Part shown: in pieces, positions 1 through 7,735 of the stretch | How the letters are laid out: the number at the start of each line of letters is the position of its first letter | Position numbering within the stretch: the first letter of the stretch is position 1 | DNA from: an uncultured Prevotellaceae bacterium | GTDB lineage: Bacteria > Bacteroidota > Bacteroidia > Bacteroidales > Bacteroidaceae | Direction of reading: 5' to 3' | NCBI GenBank assembly: GCA_937900485.1 | Contig: CALCEL010000106.1 | Coordinates: forward strand, 1 to 26,037 | Length of the DNA: 26,037 bases | The notes under the pieces: model-generated | Told to the model about the DNA's origin: nothing | The model's input: only the letters and a program-made list of their open reading frames with translations | Database searches by the model: none | Program-made: the position numbers and the translations under genes

Positions 1-912
<912 letters not shown>

Positions 913-1135
913 AAATTTACATATTTATCTCTTGCCGCGCCCGAGGACGCGGCGGTGATGTCTGTTCCGGCCAGGCTCTCCTGCTTTGTTCGTTTTTATC
1001 GATTGACGTTTATTGTTGTGCTGTCCGGACAACATCTGTCCGGTAAGCTTGTCTTGTGTCGCAGTCTGTCAAAGATCTCTCTCGGCCACCGTTCAGCACT
1101 GGCGCATAAGCGGCGTTGCTTCCCGAAAGCGAGTG
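913..1135 (-). other. rRNA operon leader (pre-16S)
   Basis: This transcribed spacer lies between the rRNA promoter and the mature 16S 5' end and contains no credible gene. A GC-rich hairpin (CCGCG on one side, CGCGG on the other) sits at about 938-955, close to where an RNase III processing stem is expected. Two GTCCGG copies lie near 1024-1043. Open frames in both directions here are short and have no recognisable protein content. Confidence 0.7.
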
Positions 1136-1165
1136 CAAAGGTACAACCTTTTGCCGAAACCGCAA
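1136..1165 (-). promoter_or_regulatory. rRNA operon promoter, Bacteroidota type
   Basis: On the minus strand there is a -33 element TTG (1163-1165), a 19 bp spacer and a -7 element TACCTTTG (1136-1143), an exact match to the Bacteroidota TTG-N19-TAnnTTTG promoter. A/T runs directly upstream (1170-1215) could act as an UP element. The start of transcription would be near 1130, giving a leader of about 220 nt before 16S. Confidence 0.85.
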
Positions 1166-1344
1166 GCGTTCAGACCTTTTTTTTCACGAAAATCGCCGTT
1201 TTTCTCTCTTTTCAGGAAATAATGGAACATCCGTGCGTGGTTTGGTAGACTCACATCTAAGAAAAGGCGCAGACATGTCATACTCAAAAATAATGATTTT
1301 TTTCGTTGTCAGAGGTACCCGTTTAACATCTGTGCGGATACACC

Positions 1345-1479
1345 TTATATATTATACAGGGCTCCGTGAAAGAATTCGGTAGAAGATAGCGCCACCGCAC
1401 ACTCCTTTTCCGTAAAAAAAATGTCGTCGTCATCCGTTTCGGGTGTCGACATTCCCGCATCACCTGTCATCGGGAGCAT
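1345..1479 (-). CDS. possible 44-residue acidic small protein
   Basis: On the minus strand an ATG at 1477-1479 opens a 44-codon frame ending in TAA at 1345-1347. It starts about 20 nt after the stop of the retropepsin-like gene, in the same direction. The product is acidic in the middle (TPETDDDD) and has no recognisable domain. No clear ribosome site is visible, which is normal for this phylum. It may equally be chance; I list it because it would be co-transcribed with its upstream neighbour. Confidence 0.2.
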   Translation of the reverse strand: MLPMTGDAGMSTPETDDDDIFFTEKECAVALSSTEFFHGALYNI

Positions 1480-1498
1480 GAGGAAAGGCGACGGTATC

Positions 1499-2155
1499 CT
1501 ATTCACACAGAGACATCCTGCCGTTATTGAAGTCGAAGACCACCGGTCCGGTAAAGAACTTCACTCCCAGGAAGCCGCAGTCCTCAATACTCTTGAACTG
1601 ACCCACGCCGACCGGAACGTCATCATAAGTCCTTCCGCAGATAGTCAGCTTGTCGGCGAACAATCCCTCCGCCACCACATTCCCGTTCATGTCCCTCGCC
1701 TCCTTCAGAGTAACGTTGCCATCAGTCAACATCGCCGCCACCTTCTTCTCGCACTTATTGATGAAGAGCAGCGAGCCGTTTCCCATGTCGACGATGAAGT
1801 CACCCTTGACGCCGACATGAGAGCCGTTGACGTACATGGTCAGCATGGTGTTGACGATTGGCATACCGAACTTATTAAACGACAAGTCCATGCCATCAGC
1901 TTTCTCAGAGACCTTATCCAGTTCCTTCCCGCTGATAACCCTCATCATGTTATTAGTCAGGTCCAGGCACACCGCCCCCTTGTCGTCCTTAGTGTGTCGC
2001 AGCATATTGAAGGGTATAAGCAGCTCGTGCTCGCCGTCGGCAATCATGACGTTTCCATCGAACGCTGCGTCCCCTACACTCAGTTGTCCGTGAGCCTTAA
2101 AGACGATATCATTCAAGGCAGAGCAGAGAAAGAAGGAGGCAGCACAGCGCCGCAA
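1499..2155 (-). CDS. retropepsin-like aspartic protease fold protein, 5'-truncated
   Basis: The C-terminal two thirds resemble Bacteroidota retropepsin-like proteins (clan AA). A FIVDMGNGS segment lies where the catalytic D-T/S-G-x sits, and an FLGVKFFTGPVVFDFNNGRMSL segment matches the conserved C-terminal 'hydrophobic-LG...F...DF' motif. The middle position of the catalytic triplet is Met instead of Thr/Ser, so activity is doubtful. The only start for the full frame is a TTG at 2155, and the first 13 or so residues are the antisense of the DUF3164 gene that reads the other way from about 2112. No signal peptide is present, although family members are often exported. I infer the 5' end was removed when the prophage segment joined here, leaving a broken gene. 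Opposite-strand frames are shadows. Confidence 0.6.
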   Translation of the reverse strand: MRRCAASFFLCSALNDIVFKAHGQLSVGDAAFDGNVMIADGEHELLIPFNMLRHTKDDKGAVCLDLTNNMMRVISGKELDKVSEKADGMDLSFNKFGMPIVNTMLTMYVNGSHVGVKGDFIVDMGNGSLLFINKCEKKVAAMLTDGNVTLKEARDMNGNVVAEGLFADKLTICGRTYDDVPVGVGQFKSIEDCGFLGVKFFTGPVVFDFNNGRMSLCE

Positions 2156-2183
2156 GGAGAACCGAGAGGCATACGCTCAGCTG

Positions 2184-2717
2184 GTGGATGAGCAAATAGA
2201 GCTGGCCATCGAAGAACTGACAGAACTGAGCAAGCAGATAAGTGCGGTGAAGCGCACGGTGATGATGAACTTCACGGACGTACTGAAGATGAAAGCCGAG
2301 GTGATGGGCAAGTCAAAGCCAGACGGTCAGTTCTCCCACACATTCACCCACAGCAGCAGCCAGAAGCGCATCACACTTGGGGTGAACACGATTGACGCCT
2401 ACCGAGACACAGTGGAGGACGGTGTAGCAATGGTGCGTGAGTACATCGAGAGCCTTGCCAAGGACGACAACAGCCGTGCACTGGTGAATGCCGTGATGCG
2501 ACTGCTTGCCAAGGACCAAAAAGGCACGCTCAAGGCTTCGCGAGTGCTCCAGCTCCGGAAGATGGCAGAGGAGACAGGCAACGAACAGTTCATCGAGGGT
2601 GTACGTATCATCGAAGAGAGCTACCAGCCAACCGTCACGAAGCAGTTCATCAGGGCCGAAATCCGAGGCGACAATGGCGAATGGGTGTCAATACCGCTCG
2701 GAGTGACTGAAGCGTAA
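2184..2717 (+). CDS. DUF3164 family protein of Mu-like prophage, 5'-truncated
   Basis: The protein matches DUF3164, an early-region protein of unknown function in Mu-like transposable phages. Typical features are an N-terminal charged helix, a central region ITLGVNTIDAYRDTVEDGV, then LVNAVMRLLAKDQKGTLKASRVLQLRKMAEE, and a C-terminal beta segment (FIRAEIRGDNGEWVSIPLG). The frame stays open upstream from 2184 to 2094, and the residues KAEQRKKEAAQRRKENREAY (from about 2115) also look like family sequence, but no start codon exists there. The GTG at 2184 is the first possible start. Upstream of about 2112 the DNA belongs to the retropepsin-like gene on the other strand. So this gene lost its 5' end, probably about 20-40 codons more than the open frame. 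A terminator follows. Family assignment is by recognition; the deletion is inference. Confidence 0.7.
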   Translation: MDEQIELAIEELTELSKQISAVKRTVMMNFTDVLKMKAEVMGKSKPDGQFSHTFTHSSSQKRITLGVNTIDAYRDTVEDGVAMVREYIESLAKDDNSRALVNAVMRLLAKDQKGTLKASRVLQLRKMAEETGNEQFIEGVRIIEESYQPTVTKQFIRAEIRGDNGEWVSIPLGVTEA

Positions 2718-2760
2718 ACGGGACATAATTATTAACAACCGTTTTTTTCAATAAAAGCAC

Positions 2761-2804
2761 TGGGGACAGACCTATACAGGCGAGTCCCCATTTCTTTTTT
2801 TTTG
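2761..2804 (+). terminator. intrinsic terminator after DUF3164 gene
   Basis: TGGGGAC (2761-2767) pairs with GTCCCCA (2784-2790) and is followed by a T-rich run to 2804 on the plus strand. This is the expected form of a rho-independent terminator about 45 nt after the DUF3164 stop codon. Confidence 0.75.
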
Positions 2805-2812
2805 ATTTCAAG

Positions 2813-2839
2813 GAAGGCCCGTCACCACGACGAGCCTTC
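2813..2839. repeat. hairpin, 11-bp arms
   Basis: GAAGGCCCGTC (2813-2823) pairs with GACGAGCCTTC (2829-2839) with one mismatch and a 5-nt loop. It follows the terminator directly and precedes the promoter of the next gene. It may be a second terminator stem or an operator. Confidence 0.4.
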
Positions 2840-2895
2840 TCCTGTAATAAACTTAAAAACTATGGATATTCGTAACGAAATTCGGGAATAATGAT

Positions 2896-2903
2896 TAAAT
2901 TTG
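2896..2903 (+). promoter_or_regulatory. -7 promoter box before the 107-residue phage gene
   Basis: TAAATTTG matches the Bacteroidota -7 consensus TAnnTTTG and lies 24 bp before the ATG at 2927. No TTG is found at the usual distance upstream, so the -33 element is weak. Confidence 0.45.
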
Positions 2904-2926
2904 CAGAAACTTAAAACTAAAACGAT

Positions 2927-3250
2927 ATGGCACGAAGCGAGGAACTTGTGAAGAGCAGAGACCAACGTCTCTTTGAACGTTATTATTATTGGACGGAGAT
3001 TCTCCGCCTACGCTTTGACGATGCCATAGCGAAGCTTGCCACGGAGGAGTTCTTCATATCTGAGGGACGAGTGGAACAGATTATCCGCAGAAAGATTCAG
3101 GAAGGTGCAGAGGTGGACGGCAAGCGCATCAAGCAGCCTCTGTTTACTGGTTTCCGCTCGGTGTCCCGCTCACAGAAGACGGGTCGGGAGGCAAAACCTG
3201 CGCAAAGATACGAGTCGTCAATCGCCTACTCTGGCTCGTTGTTTCCGTGA
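2927..3250 (+). CDS. small prophage protein of unknown function
   Basis: A 107-residue basic protein. Residues 1-65 (MARSEEL...RLFERYYYWTEILRLRFDDAIAKLATEEFFIS) resemble small proteins I associate with Bacteroidota Mu-like prophages: an aromatic-rich helical stretch followed by a short helix-turn-helix-like segment (EEFFISEGRVEQIIRRK). Function is unknown; a DNA-binding role is possible from the helix pattern but not shown. The last 35 residues overlap, on the opposite strand, the end of the gp37-like gene by 107 bp, which is unusual. One of the two tails may be read-through past an old junction. The ATG start is supported by the upstream -7 box. Confidence 0.6.
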   Translation: MARSEELVKSRDQRLFERYYYWTEILRLRFDDAIAKLATEEFFISEGRVEQIIRRKIQEGAEVDGKRIKQPLFTGFRSVSRSQKTGREAKPAQRYESSIAYSGSLFP

Positions 3251-3683
3251 TGCTGTCGGTAACAGAGAGTGTGTAGGTGGTTTCATACACCTTTATGCCG
3301 TGGTTGGCGGTGTAGAAGCGTGACGATGTACGGATGAGTTCTCCGTCATCAGAAGGACGGAAGCCTTGGAGGAGCGTATGCAGAGAATGTACCATCTGCA
3401 TGCGCTCCTCTATCTTTGCAGACGGTTCAGACGTGATGTGCGTGTCGTCGTAACAGTCGAGGATGAGTCGGATCTGTACGGTCATGACACCCTTCTGACT
3501 GTTGCCCTGCATGCACTGCCACTCGGTGGATGGCATATTGATGAGCACGGCAGGGAACGTGAGCGGATACATGTCACGGTCGTTGTCGAGAGCCTCAAGC
3601 TGTCCGTAGTCCTCGTCAATGAATGACAGTTCGGGGAGGTTCTCCTGTAGCCTTTCGGCGATGGCGTTGAATACTTGTTCCAT
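3144..3683 (-). CDS. Mu gp37-like tail/neck protein
   Basis: A 179-residue protein starting at ATG 3681-3683. The opening MEQVFNAIAERLQENLPELSFIDEDYGQLE and the core FPAVLINMPSTEWQCMQGNSQKGVMTVQIRLILDCYDDTH fit the small tail-terminator/neck proteins that follow gpG in Mu-like phages: an edge strand with the basal level of a coordinate, then a paired beta sheet. It lies directly downstream of the gpG-like gene, which agrees with Mu gene order. The C-terminal 35 residues are low in family character and overlap the 2927-3250 gene on the other strand. Family call is moderate; the role in tail or neck assembly is inferred from position. Confidence 0.55.
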   Translation of the reverse strand: MEQVFNAIAERLQENLPELSFIDEDYGQLEALDNDRDMYPLTFPAVLINMPSTEWQCMQGNSQKGVMTVQIRLILDCYDDTHITSEPSAKIEERMQMVHSLHTLLQGFRPSDDGELIRTSSRFYTANHGIKVYETTYTLSVTDSITETTSQSRRLTTRIFAQVLPPDPSSVSGTPSGNQ

Positions 3684-3723
3684 GAATAATGAGTAATTAG
3701 AAATTTGTAATGAGAAATACTGT

Positions 3724-3778
3724 GTTCAATCAGCGTTCAATCAATGCTCAATCAATGTTCAATCAGCGTTCAACAGTG
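3724..3778. repeat. 11-bp tandem repeat, five units
   Basis: Five head-to-tail units of GTTCAATCARY: 3724-3734, 3735-3745, 3746-3756 (one change), 3757-3767, and a degenerate 3768-3778. The array spans the stop codon of the gpG-like gene (3759-3761) and the gap to the next gene. The unit length is not a multiple of three and each unit carries TGA on the minus strand, so translation is stopped in every frame. Confidence 0.85.
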
Positions 3779-4340
3779 CGAGGATTGTCTTGCGGATGAG
3801 TTTATCAATCTTGGCGGTCAGTTCGGTACTCTCACCTATGAACTGGCGCTGTGGCATGGTGCCGTGAACGTGCAGTGTCCGATTCTTCGTCAAGGCAATT
3901 GCCTTCCACATGTTTGCCTGTGGGTCATCCTCGGAACGGTTGGCGGAGAGGGAGTAGAACTTGTACCAGGCGAACTTACGGAGGCGTGGTGTGACAGTCG
4001 GGTGGGTGTCGATAGTACCTCCGTCGTTATGAATGACGGCATACGGCACATCGTTACGGATAGTGACCATGCCGATTCCTGGCACGCTCGTAGTGGACGA
4101 CATGAGATGGTTACGCCGTGAGGTGAGCGGAGAGTACGGAGAGCCGTCATCAATCTGTCGCCTTGTCTTCTGCCACGGCTGGAGACCACCATTGACGAAA
4201 CCACCACGACGGAAGTTGTCACGGAAGTGGTTGACAGCCATCACTCCCACCTTGCGAGGGAGGTTGTTGTTTACCTCCTTGATGATGTCATCCTTGCACT
4301 TCATGAGTGCCTTAGATAAGTTTTTTGCGTCCATAAGCAA
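3759..4340 (-). CDS. phage virion morphogenesis protein (Mu gpG-like)
   Basis: A 193-residue protein of the phage virion morphogenesis family (Mu gpG, tail completion). Family-type features are the helical N-terminus, then VNHFRDNFRRGGFVNGGLQPWQKTRRQ, the segment LTSRRNHLMSSTTSVPGIGMVTIRNDVPYAVIHNDGG, and a C-terminal GTMPQRQFIGESTEL before a closing helix. The product is thought to act in joining tail to head. It follows the minor head gene with a gap of about 100 bp and precedes the gp37-like gene, the usual Mu order. The last codons lie in the 11-bp tandem repeat, so the C-terminus may have changed by repeat slippage. Confidence 0.85.
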   Translation of the reverse strand: MLMDAKNLSKALMKCKDDIIKEVNNNLPRKVGVMAVNHFRDNFRRGGFVNGGLQPWQKTRRQIDDGSPYSPLTSRRNHLMSSTTSVPGIGMVTIRNDVPYAVIHNDGGTIDTHPTVTPRLRKFAWYKFYSLSANRSEDDPQANMWKAIALTKNRTLHVHGTMPQRQFIGESTELTAKIDKLIRKTILALLNAD

Positions 4341-4357
4341 AATAATTGGCTAAAGTC

Positions 4358-4388
4358 TTGGTGACGAATATATAAATGTTTACTTTTG
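4358..4388 (+). promoter_or_regulatory. candidate plus-strand promoter in the gap between prophage genes
   Basis: TTG (4358-4360), 20 bp, then TACTTTTG (4381-4388) fits the Bacteroidota promoter pattern with one extra spacer base. It points rightward, against the surrounding minus-strand genes. Confidence 0.4.
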
Positions 4389-4394
4389 CAGTGG

Positions 4395-4467
4395 TGAACC
4401 GTTACATTAAGTTGTAGCCAACACCCTCGCTCCAGCGGACTAATCAAAGTCCGCTGGTTCTATTTTA
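4395..4467 (+). ncRNA. candidate small RNA, antisense to the minor-head gene 3' end
   Basis: A plus-strand transcript from the promoter at 4358-4388 would start near 4395 and run into a perfect hairpin, CCAGCGGACT (4432-4441) with AGTCCGCTGG (4448-4457), followed by TTCTATTTT (4458-4466), which resembles a terminator. The RNA would be about 70 nt and antisense to the last 9 codons of the minor-head/toxin gene. There is no open frame of useful size in it. On the minus strand the hairpin overlaps the stop codon and lacks a T run, so it fits a plus-strand terminator better. Purely sequence inference. Confidence 0.25.
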
Positions 4468-5813
4468 AAGCCTTTTTGCAAAATTTGCCTTAAATCATAC
4501 GTAGCATCCTTACCATTCTTCACAACGATAACTTCCTTTATTTTATTGGAGTCTCTTTGAAGGCGATTTTGAATGGCATGAGCCAAATGAACATCGCTGA
4601 TACCGGACTCTACCACAAGTACCACATGGTCGGCTTGTTTGTTAGCCTTATGAAGGAGGTTGTCGATAGAGCCTTCCGTCGGGAATTGTGAGGCATTGAC
4701 CTTGTACTCCTGATATACGCCTCTGGTATGGTTGTAAGAGTCAGGACTTGTCGTTCCTTCGGGATTGGCTATGAGGTCTATCCTTTGCTTGTACTTCTTG
4801 GCGAGGTACGTTGCAATCTTTTTATTTTCTTCTTTTTCCTTATCCCCGTGCTTCGAGCTTATACGTACAAGTCCGTCTGTACCCTTGACTTCGCTGAACG
4901 TCTCAGGCTCGATCTGCTTCCGAGCCTTCTTTCCTTCTTTATTCATACACCCATCAATGAACGGACAGTTGAAGCAGTCCTTTTTTCCTCCTGCGTTAAA
5001 GAACGTGAGGAGGCGGTTCTTGATGCTTCCCACCGTTGTGCCACGGCTGTTGGCGCGTGCAAAGCAGTGGGCGCAGTCCTTCGGGAAGTACGGATGAGAC
5101 TGGGAGAACATCTCACCAGTCTTGCCAGCGTTGGTGTCGAGTCCTCGCTGTGGCTTGTCCTCGGGAATGTCGGCAGGACGGTGCACAGGGTCGTCAGTAG
5201 CCTCGAGTGAGCACTTGCAGTTCCAGCGGTCGCCTGGATAGTGTTCATTCCAGAACGGGTCATCAACAGGGAGCGTGAGACGTGACATCCAGTAATGCAT
5301 GTGCTTGTCGTCGGGTTCGGGCGATGTGGTAGGCATCCATCTGAGGTTAGGCAGTATGTCCTTGTTACGGACGAACTCCTGCCAGTCGGCTGCCTGATGC
5401 GCACGGATGACGGCTGTGTTATACTCCGTTTCGAGCCACGAACCTACCTGATGAGAGGCAATGCCCATGGTAGCCTTTGTCCATTCGTCGAAGGAGCGGA
5501 GGCGCTTGCCGTCAAAGAGCTTGGCTGCCATCTCCTGCTGGAAGTTGTGCACCTTGAATGTGGAGAACACCTCATTGGAGTGGCGCAGGGCACGGTAGAA
5601 GTCCTCATCGTGGGGATTGTAGCCTGTACGGCTGGCACTGATGCCCTCCACGGCAGCCTCGTTCATGATGCGGAGTATCTCCGTCCACATGGCAGGCTCT
5701 ATGTCACGGTCGGGGTCAAGTCCGTTGTACAGGGCACGACGGAAGATGTCGAGCACCTTCATGTCGAAGCCAACAGCCCCCTCTAATTCCCCCATGAGGG
5801 ATAATCCGGGCAC
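4440..5813 (-). CDS. phage minor head protein with C-terminal CdiA-CT-like nuclease domain
   Basis: Residues 1-215 form a Mu F/SPP1 gp7-type minor head protein (ANTAR-free helical body, then the closing motif DRWNCKCSLEATDDP at 196-209, like the family's HPNCRC). Residues 245-290 are cysteine-rich (C247, C250, C280, C283, C289), a likely metal-binding linker. Residues 330-452 resemble the CdiA C-terminal tRNA nuclease fold: a restriction-nuclease-like core with E369-Y-K371 and then ANKQADHVVLVVE and IKEVIVVKNGK strands. Such toxin tails on phage head proteins are known; targets here are unproven. No immunity gene is obvious next to it. The GTG start (5813) is uncertain: the frame is open upstream to an ATT at 5868-5870 or CTG at 5871-5873 overlapping the portal stop, adding a Cys-rich segment YYGTDCSCC that looks like real coding. 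The gene follows the portal gene, as in Mu-like phages. Confidence 0.8.
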   Translation of the reverse strand: MPGLSLMGELEGAVGFDMKVLDIFRRALYNGLDPDRDIEPAMWTEILRIMNEAAVEGISASRTGYNPHDEDFYRALRHSNEVFSTFKVHNFQQEMAAKLFDGKRLRSFDEWTKATMGIASHQVGSWLETEYNTAVIRAHQAADWQEFVRNKDILPNLRWMPTTSPEPDDKHMHYWMSRLTLPVDDPFWNEHYPGDRWNCKCSLEATDDPVHRPADIPEDKPQRGLDTNAGKTGEMFSQSHPYFPKDCAHCFARANSRGTTVGSIKNRLLTFFNAGGKKDCFNCPFIDGCMNKEGKKARKQIEPETFSEVKGTDGLVRISSKHGDKEKEENKKIATYLAKKYKQRIDLIANPEGTTSPDSYNHTRGVYQEYKVNASQFPTEGSIDNLLHKANKQADHVVLVVESGISDVHLAHAIQNRLQRDSNKIKEVIVVKNGKDATYDLRQILQKGFKIEPADFD

Positions 5814-5869
5814 GGAGGAGACGGACGGAGAACAGCAGGAGCAGTCCGTTCCGTAGTAGAGAGAGTCAA

Positions 5870-7228
5870 TCAGAAGTCGGTGTCCGCCCCTGTAGTCTGA
5901 GGGGCGAGTCCGAAAAAAGAGCGGAGGTGGTTCTTTACGTCCACAGAGGAAGAGGCAGAAGGAGAGTTGCGCTTGTCGCCCTCACGACCAGAGTCAGGGT
6001 CTTTTGGATTTGTCAGGGCTTGGCGGAGTGCTTCCTTCTGTGCCTCTGCATCTGCTTTCTTCTTATCGTAGTCGGCGGGCTTCTGCACCTTGAATGTCTC
6101 ATAGAGCCAGTCGTCGTCAAGTGGGAGTCCCATGTTCTTCAGACCTTGCACTATCATGAGCTGCTGTGCCGGGTCTTGTTTGTCCTGCTCCGTGATGGTG
6201 AACTCACCACCCTGTACGTTGAAGCCAAGAGCTTCAAAGACAGGCTTCACGTCATAGTTGAGCGTGTCGATGAGGAAGTCGCAGTCGTCCTTGTTCATGT
6301 CGGTCTCTTCCTCCTTGTGCACCGTACCGAGTGCCTGAGTACCTGTTTCCTTGGCATCGGTAGTGAGTGTGTTGCCGAGAACCCGGATGGATATCTTGCT
6401 GTCCCAGTACTTCGTAAACTCGGAGTAGAGGTCTGATGAGCCAGTCTTGTTGCCCGACTCTATGAAGTTGAGGTCTGAGCCCTTAGGATGGATATACACG
6501 GCATTGCTGCCCTGACGACGAGCATCAGCGATGAGACGCTTGCGTGCTTCCTCGTCTCCTGCGTCGTAGGTATATTCACGGATAGGCATACCGAAGATGT
6601 TGCAGAACTGATACCAGTCGGCAATGCTTCCACGCTTGTAGAGGATGGCAGGCATGATGCTTGCAAGACATCCGAGCTTGCGCTCATCACCAACGAAGAG
6701 CATATTGTCGAACTCCTCCAGCGGACGGCCGTCCACGTCGCTCTGATAGCGGAGCAACTTGTGAGTGATAGGGTTGTAATGCTTACGAGGAATGAGGTCA
6801 TAACGTATGTCACCGTCCTCGTTCCGATAGAACTGCACGAGGGTGAAGCCCCAGAACTTGGACATGACGAGGTCTTTGAGCAGTTCCTTGAACCACGGAG
6901 ACTTTATCTGCTCATTGACTGCATCATCAGGCTTGCCGTCACGCAGGAACTCTATACGGAGACGTGTGACACCACGGAGACGCTTGTCTATGACTCCGTC
7001 GAGGTGGAGGTCAAGCATGGCAGACTTGTACATGTCGTACAACTGTGAGCGCTGGTTATAGTCGAAGTTCTCAGCCATGTCAACAGCCTGCATGTACTGC
7101 TGCATGTTGAGCATGAAGAGTTCCGGCTGCTGGATGATGATGTCAGCAGGTCGTCCGTTGGTGGTGCTTGCACACACGCCAGTCTGGGTGATACGTCGTG
7201 TATCTTTGTAGTTCTTTGGTCTTTTCAT
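5870..7228 (-). CDS. DUF935 family phage portal protein (Mu gp29-like)
   Basis: A 452-residue protein, the usual length for DUF935 portal proteins of Mu-like phages, which form the dodecameric ring through which DNA enters the capsid. Recognisable parts are the N-terminal region with PELFMLNMQQYMQAVDMAE, the central LIPRKHYNPITHKLLRYQSDVDGRPLEEF, IMPAILYKRGSIADWYQFCNIFGMPIREYTYD, and the C-terminal VLGNTLTTDAKETGTQALGTVHKEEE block, followed by a charged, low-complexity tail. The ATG at 7226-7228 is a good start, 15 bp after the DUF1320 stop. Its stop overlaps the open frame of the minor head gene, so the two are probably translationally coupled. The gene appears intact. Confidence 0.92.
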   Translation of the reverse strand: MKRPKNYKDTRRITQTGVCASTTNGRPADIIIQQPELFMLNMQQYMQAVDMAENFDYNQRSQLYDMYKSAMLDLHLDGVIDKRLRGVTRLRIEFLRDGKPDDAVNEQIKSPWFKELLKDLVMSKFWGFTLVQFYRNEDGDIRYDLIPRKHYNPITHKLLRYQSDVDGRPLEEFDNMLFVGDERKLGCLASIMPAILYKRGSIADWYQFCNIFGMPIREYTYDAGDEEARKRLIADARRQGSNAVYIHPKGSDLNFIESGNKTGSSDLYSEFTKYWDSKISIRVLGNTLTTDAKETGTQALGTVHKEEETDMNKDDCDFLIDTLNYDVKPVFEALGFNVQGGEFTITEQDKQDPAQQLMIVQGLKNMGLPLDDDWLYETFKVQKPADYDKKKADAEAQKEALRQALTNPKDPDSGREGDKRNSPSASSSVDVKNHLRSFFGLAPQTTGADTDF

Positions 7229-7243
7229 TGTTATTGTGATGTT

Positions 7244-7639
7244 TTAGAGAAATACAGGGCGCACAGGGTTGGCTTCTATCTGCCAACGACTGTTAGCGCT
7301 GAGAGTGTCGTCGGGTAGCAACGGAGCGCCGCTGATAGTGACGTCTCCGTTCATTACACCCTTGAGCCACTCGATGGCACGTTCGTAGCGTTCCTTGCGG
7401 ATGGCGCTAATCTTGTACGGATTGTGCTGACAGAAGATGTGATAGACGGCGATGTCTATTGCGAACATAAGAATGAGAGCGTGGCGGTCGTCTCCAGTGG
7501 CACTGAAGATGGAGTCGCAGTCATACGTCTTGTCGAGGTAGGAGCGCATCTCAGCGATGGCTCTGTCCTCGCATACCTCGATGATGTTGGCATCGTAGGA
7601 TTCGCTATCCTTCCTATTTACCAAATTTCCTATCCGCAC
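7244..7639 (-). CDS. DUF1320 phage protein (Mu gp36-like), probably 5'-shortened
   Basis: The protein (131 residues) matches DUF1320/gp36-like proteins of Mu-like phages, thought to act at the head-tail connector. Typical segments are EDRAIAEMRSYLDKTYDCDSIFSATGDDRHALILMFAIDIAVYHIFCQHNP and RKERYERAIEWLKGVMNGD. The only start is a GTG at 7637-7639, with an in-frame TAA just upstream. Family members usually have a longer N-terminus with a conserved opening segment; here it is replaced by MRIGNLVNRKDSESYD. Upstream lies the gene-free edge of the replication region and not head protease or capsid genes. I infer that the right prophage boundary cut into the 5' end of this gene. Confidence 0.75.
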   Translation of the reverse strand: MRIGNLVNRKDSESYDANIIEVCEDRAIAEMRSYLDKTYDCDSIFSATGDDRHALILMFAIDIAVYHIFCQHNPYKISAIRKERYERAIEWLKGVMNGDVTISGAPLLPDDTLSANSRWQIEANPVRPVFL

Positions 7640-7735
7640 CTTTATTTTTTACTGTCCGAAACTCCTCTTTTTTCATTGACACGGAGCAACAGAAAAATGA
7701 CTTCCGGAATTTTCACGTGGTTTATTCAGCGTGTG

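Noticed and set aside
1421..2191. 256-codon frame on plus strand opposite the retropepsin-like gene
   Set aside because: It has no domain character and mirrors the minus-strand gene, which does show family motifs.
4728..5210. 160-codon plus frame opposite the minor head gene
   Set aside because: Shadow of the confirmed gene; considered as an immunity gene but it shows no regular protein features.
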